From: Membranipora membranacea
Lineage: Eukaryota > Bryozoa > Gymnolaemata > Cheilostomatida > Membraniporidae
Direction of reading: 5' to 3'
Assembly: GCA_914767715.1 (NCBI GenBank)
Contig: OU612075.1
Location: forward strand, 17,424,001 to 17,484,000
Length of the DNA stretch: 60,000 bases
Shown here: positions 45,301-58,334 of the stretch, piece after piece
How positions within the stretch are numbered: position 1 is the first letter of the stretch
How the letters are laid out: each line of letters starts with the position of its first letter
Translations under genes and position numbers: made by a program
The notes under the pieces: model-generated
What the model was told of the DNA's origin: nothing
Databases searched by the model: none
Seen by the model: only the letters and a program-made list of their open reading frames with translations

Positions 45301-47619
45301 CCTATCTCAAAATGTAAACATTTGAAACTCAGCGACATGGTGTCCGTGGCAGGTCAAAATGGCCTTACTCAAAGTGTCAACTTTATAAACTCAGCGATTT
45401 GGTGTTCATGGTTAGTCAAAAGATTTGGAGTCCATAGCAGGTCAAAATGCCCTAACTCAAAGTGTAAATTATAATCTCAGCGATTTGGTGTCCATGGCAG
45501 CTCAAATGCCCTAACTCAAAGTGTCAATATTTTAAACTCAGCGATTTGGTGTCTATGGCAGCTCAAATTCCCTATCTCAAAATGTAAACCATAAACTCAG
45601 CGATTTAGTGTCCATAGCAGGTCAAAAGATTTGTTGTCCATGGCAGGTCAAAATGCCCTATCTCAAAGTGTAAACTATAAACTCCGCGATTTGGTGTTCA
45701 TGCCAAGTCAGAAGATTTGGTGTCCGTGGTAGGTCAAAATGCCCTAACTCAAAGTGTAAACATTTTAAACTCAGCGACTTGGTGTCCGTGGCAGGTCAAA
45801 ATACCCTAACTGAAAGTGTAAACTTTATGAACTCAGCGATTTGGTGTTCATGGTAGGTCAAAATGCTCATCCCGATGTGTAAACTTTATAAACTCAGCGA
45901 TTGGGTGTCCATGGAAGGTCAAAAGAATTGGTGTCCATAGCAGGTCAAAATGCCCTAACTCAAAGTGTATACTATAAACTCAGCGATCTGGTGTCCATAG
46001 CAGGTCAAAAGATTTGGTGTCCATTGCAGGTCAAAATGCCCTATCTCAAAGTGTAAACTATAAACTCCGCAATTTGGTGTTCATGGCAAGTCAAAAGAAT
46101 TGGTGTCCCTGGCAGGTCAAAATGCCCTAACTCAAATTGTTAAATTTATAACCTCAGCAATCTCATGTCCGTGGCAGGTCAAATGCCCTAACTAAAATTG
46201 TAAACATTTTAAACTCAGCGATTTGGTGTCCATGGCAGGTCAAAAGATTTGGTGTCCATGGCAGGTCAAAATGCCCTAACTCAAAGTGTCAACTTTATAA
46301 ACTCAGCGACTTGGTGTCCGTGGCAGGTCAAAATGCCCTTACTCAGAGTGTCAACTTTATAAACTCAGCGATTTGGTGTCCATGGCAGCGCAAATGCCCT
46401 ATCTTAAAATGTAAACCTTATAATCTCAACGATTTGGTGCCCATGGCAGGTCAAAATGCCCTATCCCAAAGTGTAAACTCTTTATATACTCAGCGATTTG
46501 GTGTCCATGGCAGCTCAAATGTCCTATCTCAAAGTGTAAACTTTATTAACTCAGCGATTCGGTGTCCATGGCAGGTCAAAATGCCCTATCTCAAAGCGTA
46601 AACATTTTAAACTCGGCGATTTGGTGTCTATGGCAGGTCAAGAGATTTGGTGTCCATGGCAGGTCAAAATGCCTTAACTCAAAATGTAAACATTTAAAAC
46701 TCAGCGACACGGTGTCCGTGGCAGGTCAAAATGGCCTTACTCAAAGTGTCAACTTTATAAACTCATCGATTTGGTGTTCATGGTAAGTCAAAAGATTTGG
46801 AGTCCATAGCAGGTCAAAATGCCCTAACTCAAAGTGTAAATTATAAACTCAGCGATTTGGGGTCCATGGCAGCTCAAATGCCCTAACTCAAAGTGTCAAT
46901 ATTTTAAACTCAGCGATTTGGTGTCTATGGCAGCTCAAATTCCCTATCTCAAAATGTAAACCATAAACTCAGCGATTTGGTGTCCATAGCAGGTCAAAAG
47001 ATTTGGTGTCCATGGCAGGTCAAAATGCCCTATCTCAAAGTGTAAACTATAAACTCCGCGATTTGGTGTTCATGCCAAGTCGGAGACTTGGTGTCCGTGG
47101 CAGGTCAAAATGCCCTAACTCAAAGTGTAAACATTTTAAACTCAGCGACTTGGTGTCCGTGGCAGGTCAAAATACCCTAACTGAAAGTGTAAACTTTATG
47201 AACTCAGCGATTTGGTGTTCATGGTAGGTCAAAATGCTCATCCCGATGTGTAAACTTTATAAACTCAGCGATTTGGTGTCCATGGCAGGTCAAAAGATCT
47301 GGTGTCTATGGAGGGTCAAAATGCCTTAACTCAAAGTATAAACATTTTAAACTCAAAGTGTAAACATTATAAACTCAGCGATATGGTGTCCGTGGCAGCT
47401 CAAATGCCCTAACTCAAAGTGTCAACATTCTAAACTCAGCGATTTGGTGTCTATGGCAGCTCAAATTCCCTATCTCAAAATGTAAACTATAAACTCAGCG
47501 ATTTGGTGTTCATGGCAGCGCAAATGCCCTATCTTAAAATGTAAAGTGTATAAACTCAGCGATTTGGTGTCCATGGCAGGTCAAATTGCCCTAACTCAAA
47601 GTGTAAACTTTATAAACTC

Positions 47620-50090
47620 AGCGATTTGGTGTCCATGGCAGCTCAAATGCCCTAACTCAAAGTGTCAATATTTTAAACTCAGCCATTTGGTGTCTATGGC
47701 AGCTCAAATTCCCTATCTCAAAATGTAAACATTTGAAACTCAGCGACATGGTGTCCGTGGCAGGTCAAAATGGCCTTACTCAAAGTGTCAACTTTATAAA
47801 CTCAGCGATTTGGTGTTCATGGTTAGTCAAAAGATTTGGAGTCCATAGCAGGTCAAAATGCCCTAACTCAAAGTGTAAATTATAATCTCAGCGATTTGGT
47901 GTCCATGGCAGCTCAAATGTCCTAACTCAAAGTGTCAATATTTTAAACTCAGCGATTTGGTGTCTATGGCAGCTCAAATTCCCTATCTCAAAATGTAAAC
48001 CATAAACTCAGCGATTTGGTGTCCATAGCAGGTCAAAAGATTTGGTGTCCATGGCAGGTCAAAATGCCTTAACTCAAAGTATAAACATTTTAAACTCAAA
48101 GTGTAAACATTATAAACTCAGCGATTTGGTGTGCGTGGCAGGTCAAAATGCCTTAACTCAAAGTATAAACATTTTAAACTCAAAGTGTAAACATTATAAA
48201 CTCAGCGATTTGGTGTGCGTGGCAGGTCAAAATGCCTTAACTCAAAGTATAAACATTTTAAACTCAAAGTGTAAACATTATAAACTCAGCGATTTGGTGT
48301 CCATGGCAGCTCAAATGTCCTATCTCAAAGTGTAAACTTTATTAACTCAGCGATTCGGTGTCCATGGCAGGTCAAAATGCCCTAACTCAAAATGTAAACA
48401 TTTAAAACTCAGCGACATGGTGTCCGTGGCAGGTCAAAATGGCCTTACTCAAAGTGTCAACTTTATAAACTCAGCGATTTGGTGTTCATGGTTAGTCAAA
48501 AGATTTGGAGTCCATAGCAGGTCAAAATGCCCTAACTCAAAGTGTAAATTATAATCTCAGCGATTTGGTGTTCATGGCAGCGCAAATGCCCTATCTTAAA
48601 ATGTAAAGTGTACAAACTCAGCGATTTGGTGTCCATGGCAGGTCAAATTTCCCTAACTCAAAGTGAAAACGTTATAAACTCAGCGATTGGGTGTCCATGG
48701 AAGGTCAAAAGAATTGGGGTCCATAGCAGGTCAAAATGCCCTAACTCAAAGTGTAAACTTAATAAACTCAGCGACTTGGTGTCCGTGGCAGGTCAAAAGA
48801 TTTGGTGTCCGTGGCAGGTCAAAATGCCCTACCTAAAATTGTAAGCATTTTAAACTCAGCGATTTGGTGTCTATGGCAGGTCAAAAGATTTGGTGTCCGT
48901 GGCATGTCAAAATGCCCTAACTCAATGTTTAAACATTTTAAACTCAGCGACTTGGTGTCCGTGGCAGGTCAAAATACCCTAACTGAAAGTGTAAACTTTA
49001 TAAACTCAGCGATTTGGTGTTCATGGCAGGTCAAAATGCCCTATCCCAATGTGTAAACTTTATAATCTCAGCGAATTGGTATCCATGGCAGGTCAAAAGA
49101 TCTGGTGTCTATGGAAAGTCAAAATGCCTTAACTCAAAGTATAAACATTTTAAACTCAAACTGTAAACATTATAAACTCAGCGATTTGGTGTCCATGGCA
49201 GCTCAAATGCCCTAACTCAAAGTGTCAATATTTTAAACTCAGCCATTTGGTGTCTATGGCAGCTCAAATTCCCTATCTCAAAATGTAAACATTTGAAACT
49301 CAGCGACATGGTGTCCGTGGCAGGTCAAAATGGCCTTACTCAAAGTGTCAACTTTATAAACTCAGCGATTTGGTGTTCATGGTTAGTCAAAAGATTTGGA
49401 GTCCATAGCAGGTCAAAATGCCCTAACTCAAAGTGTAAACATTATAAACTCAGCGACTTGGTGTCAATGCCATGTCAAAATGCCCATCTCAAAGCGTAAC
49501 CATTTTAAACTCAGCGATTTGGTGTCCATGGCAGGTCAAAATACCTTAACTTAAAGAGTAAACATTATAAACTCAGCGAGATGGTGTCCTTGGCAGGTCA
49601 AAATGCCCTTACTCACTCAAAGTGTCAACTTAGCAAACTCAGAGATTTGGTGTCCATAGCAGGTCAAAAGATTTGGTGTCCGTGGAAGGTCAAAATGCCC
49701 TAACTCAAAGTTTAAACATTTTAAACTCAGCGACTTGGTGTCAATGCCAGGTCAAAATGCCCTAACTCAAAGTGTAATATATAAACTCAGCGATTTGGTG
49801 TCCATGGCCGGTCAAAATGCCCTAACTCAAAGTGCAAACTTTATAAACTCAGCGATTTTCTGCCCGTGGCAGGTCAAAATACCCTAAAATTGTAAATATT
49901 TTAAACTCAGCGACATGGTGTCCGTGGCAGGTCCAAATGCCCTAACTCAAAGTGTAAACATTTTATACTCAGCGACTTGGTGTCCAGGGCAGGTCAGAAT
50001 GCCCTAACTCAAAGTTTAAACTATAAACTCAGCGATTTGGTGTCGATGGCAGGTCAAAAGATTTGGTGTCCATGGCAGCTCAAAATGCCC
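47620..50090 (+). repeat. Large duplicated block within the satellite, copy A
   Basis: Matches 50980-53370. The offset is exactly 3364 bp at several points left of about 48,150 and exactly 3280 bp from about 48,300 to 50,090. The 84-bp difference is one extra 84-bp compound unit in copy A. Few substitutions are visible (for example GTGAAAACG here against GTGTAAACG in copy B near 48664/51944), so the duplication is recent. Confidence 0.85.
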
Positions 50091-50979
50091 TAACTCAAAG
50101 TGTAAACATTTTAAACTCAGCGATTTGGTGTCCATTGCAGGTCAAAATGCTCTATCTCAAAGCGTAAACATTTTAAACTCGGCGATTTGGTGTCCATGGC
50201 AGGTCAAATGCCCTAACTCGAATTGTAAACATTTTAAACTCAGCGATTTGGTGTCCATGGCAGCTCAAATTCCCTATCTCAAAATGTAAACTATAAACTC
50301 AGCGATTTTGTGTCCATGGCAGGTCAAATTGCCCTAACTCAAAGTGTCAGATTTATAAACTCAGCGATTTGGTGTTCATGGCAGCGCAAATGCCCTATCT
50401 TAAAATGTAAAGTGTACAAACTCAGCGATTTGGTGTCCATGGCAGGTCAAATTTCCCTAACTCAAAGTGTAAACGTTATAAACTCAGCGATTGGGTGTCC
50501 ATGGAAGGTCAAAAGAATTGGGGTCCATAGCAGGTCAAAATGCCCTAACTCAAAGTGTAAACTTAATAAACTCAGCGACTTGGTGTCCGTGGCAGGTCAA
50601 AAGATTTGGTGTCCGTGGCAGGTCAAAATGCCCTACCTAAAATTGTAAGCATTTTAAACTCAGCGATTTGGTGTCTATGGCAGGTCAAAAGATTTGGTGT
50701 CCGTGGCATGTCAAAATGCCCTAACTCAATGTTTAAACATTTTAAACTCAGCGACTTGGTGTCCGTGGCAGGTCAAAATACCCTAACTGAAAGTGTAAAC
50801 TTTATAAACTCAGCGATTTGGTGTTCATGGCAGGTCAAAATGCCCTATCCCAATGTGTAAACTTTATAATCTCAGCGAATTGGTATCCATGGCAGGTCAA
50901 AAGATCTGGTGTCTATGGAAAGTCAAAATGCCTTAACTCAAAGTATAAACATTTTAAACTCAAAGTGTAAACATTATAA

Positions 50980-53370
50980 ACTCAGCGATTTGGTGTCCAT
51001 GGCAGCTCAAATGCCCTAACTCAAAGTGTCAATATTTTAAACTCAGCCATTTGGTGTCTATGGCAGCTCAAATTCCCTATCTCAAAATGTAAACATTTGA
51101 AACTCAGCGACATGGTGTCCGTGGCAGGTCAAAATGGCCTTACTCAAAGTGTCAACTTTATAAACTCAGCGATTTGGTGTTCATGGTTAGTCAAAAGATT
51201 TGGAGTCCATAGCAGGTCAAAATGCCCTAACTCAAAGTGTAAATTATAATCTCAGCGATTTGGTGTCCATGGCAGCTCAAATGCCCTAACTCAAAGTGTC
51301 AATATTTTAAACTCAGCGATTTGGTGTCTATGGCAGCTCAAATTCCCTATCTCAAAATGTAAACCATAAACTCAGCGATTTGGTGTCCATAGCAGGTCAA
51401 AAGATTTGGTGTCCATGGCAGGTCAAAATGCCTTAACTCAAAGTATAAACATTTTAAACTCAAAGTGTAAACATTATAAACTCAGCGATTTGGTGTGCGT
51501 GGCAGGTCAAAATGCCTTAACTCAAAGTATAAACATTTTAAACTCAAAGTGTAAACATTATAAACTCAGCGATTTGGTGTCCATGGCAGCTCAAATGTCC
51601 TATCTCAAAGTGTAAACTTTATTAACTCAGCGATTCGGTGTCCATGGCAGGTCAAAATGCCCTAACTCAAAATGTAAACATTTAAAACTCAGCGACATGG
51701 TGTCCGTGGCAGGTCAAAATGGCCTTACTCAAAGTGTCAACTTTATAAACTCAGCGATTTGGTGTTCATGGTTAGTCAAAAGATTTGGAGTCCATAGCAG
51801 GTCAAAATGTCCTAACTCAAAGTGTAAATTATAATCTCAGCGATTTGGTGTTCATGGCAGCGCAAATGCCCTATCTTAAAATGTAAAGTGTACAAACTCA
51901 GCGATTTGGTGTCCATGGCAGGTCAAATTTCCCTAACTCAAAGTGTAAACGTTATAAACTCAGCGATTGGGTGTCCATGGAAGGTCAAAAGAATTGGGGT
52001 CCATAGCAGGTCAAAATGCCCTAACTCAAAGTGTAAACTTAATAAACTCAGCGACTTGGTGTCCGTGGCAGGTCAAAAGATTTGGTGTCCGTGGCAGGTC
52101 AAAATGCCCTACCTAAAATTGTAAGCATTTTAAACTCAGCGATTTGGTGTCTATGGCAGGTCAAAAGATTTGGTGTCCGTGGCATGTCAAAATGCCCTAA
52201 CTCAATGTTTAAACATTTTAAACTCAGCGACTTGGTGTCCGTGGCAGGTCAAAATACCCTAACTGAAAGTGTAAACTTTATAAACTCAGCGATTTGGTGT
52301 TCATGGCAGGTCAAAATGCCCTATCCCAATGTGTAAACTTTATAATCTCAGCGAATTGGTATCCATGGCAGGTCAAAAGATCTGGTGTCTATGGAAAGTC
52401 AAAATGCCTTAACTCAAAGTATAAACATTTTAAACTCAAAGTGTAAACATTATAAACTCAGCGATTTGGTGTCCATGGCAGCTCAAATGCCCTAACTCAA
52501 AGTGTCAATATTTTAAACTCAGCCATTTGGTGTCTATGGCAGCTCAAATTCCCTATCTCAAAATGTAAACATTTGAAACTCAGCGACATGGTGTCCGTGG
52601 CAGGTCAAAATGGCCTTACTCAAAGTGTCAACTTTATAAACTCAGCGATTTGGTGTTCATGGTTAGTCAAAAGATTTGGAGTCCATAGCAGGTCAAAATG
52701 CCCTAACTCAAAGTGTAAACATTATAAACTCAGCGACTTGGTGTCAATGCCATGTCAAAATGCCCATCTCAAAGCGTAACCATTTTAAACTCAGCGATTT
52801 GGTGTCCATGGCAGGTCAAAATACCTTAACTTAAAGAGTAAACATTATAAACTCAGCGAATTGGTGTCCTTGGCAGGTCAAAATGCCCTTACTCACTCAA
52901 AGTGTCAACTTAGCAAACTCAGAGATTTGGTGTCCATAGCAGGTCAAAAGATTTGGTGTCCGTGGAAGGTCAAAATGCCCTAACTCAAAGTTTAAACATT
53001 TTAAACTCAGCGACTTGGTGTCAATGCCAGGTCAAAATGCCCTAACTCAAAGTGTAATATATAAACTCAGCGATTTGGTGTCCATGGCCGGTCAAAATGC
53101 CCTAACTCAAAGTGCAAACTTTATAAACTCAGCGATTTTCTGCCCGTGGCAGGTCAAAATACCCTAAAATTGTAAATATTTTAAACTCAGCGACATGGTG
53201 TCCGTGGCAGGTCCAAATGCCCTAACTCAAAGTGTAAACATTTTATACTCAGCGACTTGGTGTCCAGGGCAGGTCAGAATGCCCTAACTCAAAGTTTAAA
53301 CTATAAACTCAGCGATTTGGTGTCGATGGCAGGTCAAAAGATTTGGTGTCCATGGCAGCTCAAAATGCCC
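50980..53370 (+). repeat. Large duplicated block within the satellite, copy B
   Basis: Partner of 47620-50090. A shorter ~0.8-kb part of the same pattern also occurs at about 44,520-45,330 and 50,290-51,120 (offset 5775 bp), so this segment is present four times in all: near 44.6, 48.6, 50.4 and 51.9 kb. Confidence 0.85.
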
Positions 53371-54059
53371 TAACTGAAAATGTAAACTTTATAAACTCAG
53401 CGATTTGGTGTTCATGGCAGGTCAAAATGCCCTATCCCAATGTGTAAACTTTATAAAATCAGCGATTTGGTGTCCATGGCAGGTCAAAAGATCTGGTGTC
53501 TATGGAAGGTCAAAATGCATTAACTCAAAGTATTAACATTTTAAACTCAAAGTGTAAACATTATAAACTCAGCGATTTGGGGTCCATGGCAGGTCAAATG
53601 CCCTAACTCAAATTGAAAACATTTTAAACTCAGCAATTTGGTGTCCATGGCAGGTCAAAATGCTCTATCTCAAAGCGTCAACATTTTTAACTCAGCGATT
53701 TTGTGTCCATGGCAGGTCAAAATGCCCTTGCTCAAAGTGTAAACATTATAAACTCAGCGACTTGGGGTCCATGGCAGGTCAAAATGCCCCAACTCAAAGT
53801 GTTAACTTTCTAAACTCAGCGATGTTGTGTCCATGGAAGATCAAAATGCCTTAACCCAAAGTGTAAACATTTTAAATTCAAAGTGTAAACATTTTAAACT
53901 CAAAGTGTAAACATTTTAAACTCAGCGATTTGGTTTCCATGGCAGGTCAAAATGCCCTATCTCAAAGTGTTAACTATAAACTCAGCCATTTGGTGTCCAT
54001 GACAGGTAGAACTGTCCTATCTCAACATGTAAATTTTATAAACTTAGCATTTTGGTTTT

Positions 54060-55050
54060 TTGACGAGTGTTTTAATCTACAGTTGCTACGAAGAGGATGA
54101 TGGGTTTTTTGTCTATGCAAACTGTATTAAATCTTTAGGCATTTTTATTTCCTTGGTGTTTTGACTTTCAGAAATCATATTGACGATATTGTTAGTAAAC
54201 GTAATATGAGGATTTTCTAATACGTCAATTGGAGATTTTAAGCATTAATGCCAATGGTTGGAAAATATTTAATTGCAGCAATAATAGATTAGTTATGCTG
54301 CTCCAGCTTTTCATTCTTTATTATTAGATATTGATAATAATAATAACATATCCAATGCACCTCTACACGAGTAACTTATCTGATTAATAGACAACTTGTA
54401 CAATTATTGTCAAGCCACAATAACCTTTAGACAATGAATTATTTCATAATTCATGTGCTAGTTATTTTCCGAGAATAGTAAGCAATCCATCACATACACT
54501 TTTTGATAGAATCACTTTTAACACAATTGTAGAATTCATCTCGCCACAAAGCCACAATTTTTAGACCAACAAAGGCCAACACCCAGAAGCGTGCCGAAAC
54601 CTTTTACAATTTATATATGTCACACTTACATAACAATTAACAATTTTTTTAGCTTTCTTCATTCCTTATTATCACCTAGTGATATTTGAGTGTCGAATAA
54701 ATAAATGATCATTATTAAATTGTGATTTCAATTTCACAGCGCATGGGGGTGGGAGGAACATGACAGTTTTGCAGTTGAGAGATAACATCGTCACAGCTCA
54801 CTCATATTGTGTAAACAAGAACAACCTTCTGGCTCTTTGATTTTGTTACTCATAATTCCCATTGTGTAAGCTCTGACCAATGCGGCAATAAGACAAACAA
54901 GGCTAATAATGCTATTAATGCTAATAATAATGCTAATAAAGGGCAATTCCAATGCCCGAATAAATTACTATTTTGATTTTTGTAAGGTGCATTTTTAAAC
55001 AGCCCCAATGATATAAAAGGGCGGGGGGAAAACAAAAGAGGGGAGTTCTT
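54060..55050 (+). other. Right flank of the satellite; heavily decayed LINE-like trace
   Basis: Around 54,100-54,450, broken frames resemble the post-RT part of LINE proteins (FRNHIDDIVSKRNMRI), but stops are frequent. Beyond 54,450 it is AT-rich with AATAATGCT-type short repeats near 54,900. No gene supported. Confidence 0.4.
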
Positions 55051-55051
55051 T

Positions 55052-55850
55052 TTGGGAGAACCTACAGGATTGAATCAAACCTTTCTGCTCAGCACACAAC
55101 TACAATTGGAAGTTGACAGAATAGCTAAATGGTGTGACGATAGCCATCTTACCATAAACTCCAATAAGACCAAAGAGCTCCCATTTACAAATCAGCGTCA
55201 CAACCCAACTCCAGACCCAGTTACTATTCACCAAAGCGTAATCGAGCAAGAAGTCAAGTACAAATATCTCGGGACAATCCTAACACCCAAACTTGACTTT
55301 ACAGAGAATACTGCTCTAACTGTGGAGAAGGCAAGCAAGTGTCTCTATATAATGAAGCGTTTATCATCAATGAAAGTCAAGGACAGCACTATTCGGCTAG
55401 CCTATGAGTCATTTATAGAAAGTGTGCTTGCCTTTCACCTCAGTATTATCCACGGCCATATGTCAGTCGAAAACCGCAATGAGCTGAACCATGTCATAAA
55501 ATCAGCCTACAGACTCAGTAATAAAAAGCTCAAATGTAAGAGCCTCGATGAGCTGTACCAGGAACGTTTTAAAAGTAAATGTCTGCGTACCTATACTAGC
55601 CTCGATCCACCAATCGAGCTAGTGAGACTACACTCTGGTAGATTCTGTATTCCCAAGCAGCGAGTAAACATTCGTAAAAACTGTTTCCGAACAGAGTGTG
55701 CTCGGCTGCTTAATTCCATCTTTTAAGTTAGACGTTTTATAGATACTTTTTAATATTTTTTATTTATAATTTATTTTATATTTTTTTGGCATCACAGAGC
55801 AAAACAACAATGAATTTTATCAAGTATTGATAACAATACAATATACATAC
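55052..55850 (+). mobile_element. 5'-truncated LINE, post-catalytic RT and C-terminus
   Basis: A 224-codon open frame (to 55726) begins just after the catalytic motif. It contains LEVDRIAKWCDDSHLTINSN, then KTKE, KYKYLGTILTPKLDF and the LINE C-terminal region (FKSKCLRTYTSLDPPI..). The YADD motif is missing upstream, so truncation is inferred at about 55055. The 3' UTR is AT-rich and ends around 55850. The style matches the RT fragment at 59.4-60 kb, so both may be the same family. Confidence 0.75.
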
Positions 55851-56721
55851 ATACATTTACTGGACATTGGACTTTATATTCTGGAACGTAATTTTGATTG
55901 CTGCTGCTGTACTTTGCTACTCGGATACCTTTGACGGTACGATATGGTTCTTTTTGATTTTTTGCATTGATTGTTTAATTTAGGTTAACTTTTTATAAAA
56001 TAAATCAATTTTCATGTCAAAAAGGCATTCAAACATGGATTATTAATTAAGTGAGTCAACACCTAGTGTCTCAAGGTTCAAGTCGAAAGAACAAAACATT
56101 TGAAAAAACTTGAATAAATAACAAAAATACTTTGCATTGAGTTACCCCCTTTCTTCGCATGAAGGGGTAACTCCATACAAAATGATCATGAGCAAAATAG
56201 AGGTGTCTGTTCTGTTCGGGTGTTTGGCCTCAAGTAGGTTGAATATGGGACACAGTCATCTAACCCAAGATCATCCTGTTACTTACTTCTACATCTCACC
56301 TCAATTTGATGTTGGAAATTGATTGATATCAATATCTGACCCGAAACCATTCTAATAAATTGCATACCTATGTCAATATGCTGACGTCAATGGAACACTA
56401 ATATTCGCATCTGATCCAGGATCACCCCAATATTGACGTCATTGCCTATTTTGAAACTGAGGCAACTAGCGGTAGCCAAGTAGGCATAAGGTGAGTCCTC
56501 ACCACAGTGACATCATGCTACACCTTACAACCCAATACAGTTTGGTTTATTCCCTCTGTCTGTGGTCGAGGAGTTATATTGCAAAAGTTTGGTATCAAAT
56601 CAAGGCGCCGTGCCAGAGGGTTCTGCCACAACATCTCCTCCGCCACAGAGGGAACAAACTTGCCCTTAATCCTACTACCCAAGCAAATCAATGATTGGCT
56701 TGGGTAGTAGGATACGGGTAG
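55851..56721. other. Intergenic, no gene accepted
   Basis: It holds two small hairpins, at about 56143-56173 (GTTACCCC..GGGGTAAC) and about 56650-56711 (CCTACTACCCAAGC mirrored by GCTTGGGTAGTAGG). No coding signal. Confidence 0.5.
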
Positions 56722-56877
56722 GGTATAGGGCAGGTTTGTATGAGTATATTCAGCATAGCTTATGGCTGTTATTTATAGCCATGGCTTATTTTCATGGATC
56801 TGAAAAAATAAGACTATGGCTATAACAGCCATAGGCTATGCTGGATGTACTCATAATCATACCCTCCCTGACTAACA
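56722..56877. mobile_element. ~156-bp foldback element
   Basis: GAGTATATTCAGCATAGCTT then ATGGCTGTTA pairs with TAACAGCCAT then AGGCTATGCTGGATGTACTC. The pairing extends inward to AAAATAAG-type sequence and outward to GGGTAT/ATACCC. A near-complete stem of about 65 bp per arm. Target duplication not clear. Confidence 0.7.
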
Positions 56878-57981
56878 TCACAATTCCCCATGGAACATCA
56901 GAGCTATACAATTTACTAACCTTTTTTATGGCTATACCAGATTACAGGGTAAAATCTGTTCTTCAGCTTGCAGGAAATGTTAGTGAGAGTAAACTTAGCA
57001 GATCATTGCAATATTTCTATTATCCATGAACATGGCATTTAGGAGTTACTCACCCCTCTGTTATTGGCATGTGATGCTTTGTTTTCTTCTTGTTTTATTG
57101 TGTCCATCAATCTAAAATTGACACAATGACTAGTTGTTGACGCCGTGGTTCTGGTCTGACTGGGTTTTTTTTGGGAGGGGGGGGGGGGGGTGTGTATGCA
57201 GGATAGGCATTGTAGCAGTAATTTTCGAGATGGAGGCAGTTTTAAGGTGTTTAAGCACATTTTTGGAAGACAACCCTAATGACAATGGTATGAGGGAGAT
57301 CATTTATTAAGCGTTACGTGATTGTTACTTTTCTACATTAGTCTTTAGAATAAACATAATACGAAGCCTTGTTTTACCTGGGTATGAGTGTCCACTAGTA
57401 GGTAGGAATCTTATTACGGGATTACGGGATAATTTGAGAACGGCAAGAGGACACTTCATTTCCACTGTCCATATTTCATGTGCCAAGTTTCCGGGTTTCA
57501 GTTATTGATGACTACTGATCCTTCTGTTGAATGAATGAACCTTTACTGTCACATTGTTTCATGAAATAAAAACGTTGTGTGGCTGCTGTGATAAAAGGGA
57601 AAAAAAACTTGGAGCTAAATGAAATGGACAGCAATTATAAAAAATACACACCAAAATATTATCTATGAATAAGAGTATTCTAAGAAAGCAAAACAAACAA
57701 AATAATTAATTGTGACACGGATGGCTACTGCCCTGATAGAGTTTGTTTGTATTTTCACATGTGACCTGACAGTCTATTGAGCCCAGATGGCAATTTATCA
57801 AGAGTCAATGCAGACTCGCACTCGGTGGCCTCCATTCTTAGTGCTTCGGTGGTGTTGCGACTGTTGATGGTGTTCTCTATGTAGGAGAGTATCAGAGAGT
57901 TTTTAGCTGATTTAGCTATTTGGTGAAGGGGCGTATATTCTAAAAAATTTCACTCACTGACTTTTTAGAGATGAGCATAAT
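56878..57981. other. Intergenic, no gene seen
   Basis: Contains a G-rich run at about 57174-57190. No coding frame with supporting signal. Confidence 0.55.
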
Positions 57982-58334
57982 GATCGGGCGCAGCCCGATC
58001 CACAAGCCGTAGGCGTGGCGGGGAGGGTGTGGGAGGGGCGCTTAAGCGCCCTCCCACCACGGAAGTTTTTGCATATCGGTAGCAAAATAGTGCAAGCAGA
58101 GAGGTAATTCAATAGCTGTTGGGTACTGTCAGAAAACAACTCAATAGCAGTAGAAGATTACGGTAAAAATGCTCCAGTTATAAAGCACCCATTTGAAAAA
58201 AAACTGACTTTGATGGGAATCGATCCCACAACAATTTTATTAACAGTGATTACAAGGCAGACGCTCTACAAACTGAGCTATTCAGCCATTCACAAAATTC
58301 ATGGGCCGTGATTGGTAATATACGCCACTGATTT
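57982..58334 (-). repeat. tRNA-derived SINE-like repeat, copy 2 (fuller)
   Basis: Full partner of the repeat at 1-327, same orientation. The tRNA-like head is at about 58205-58288 on the minus strand (TAGCTCAGTTTGTAGAGCG; GGATCGATTCCC). The far end carries two hairpins: GATCGGGCGCAGCCCGATC at 57982-58000 and the GGGCGCTTAAGCGCCC core near 58037-58052. Base 1 of the window corresponds to about 58017 here. Confidence 0.78.

Larger units (their letters stand above)
42585..54055 (+). repeat. Satellite array, ~62-bp monomer, ~11.5 kb, with higher-order structure
   Basis: The monomer can be read as AACTCAGCGATTTGGTGTCC, then ATGGCAGGTCAAAATGCCCT, then AACTCAAAGTGTAAACATTT plus TA. Monomers vary in length (about 58-62 bp). 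Many are followed by a ~26-bp partial copy (AAAAGATTTGGTGTCCATGG..), making compound units near 88 bp. The array is in one orientation throughout, with no inserted mobile element seen. Two of three plus-strand frames stay open through many monomers, creating false 60-112-codon frames (..SDLVSMAGQNALTQSVN..). They have no start context or splice logic and I do not call them genes. Edges grade into unrelated sequence at about 42585 and 54055. Confidence 0.95.

Noticed and set aside
42626-53854. Many 60-112-codon open frames repeating ..SDLVSMAGQNALTQSVN..
   Set aside because: They follow from the monomer having two stop-poor frames. There is no consistent start, splice site or phase across the array, and substitutions do not respect codons.
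42585-54055. CRISPR-like appearance of regular repeats
   Set aside because: There are no unique spacers; whole monomers repeat head to tail in a eukaryotic context.
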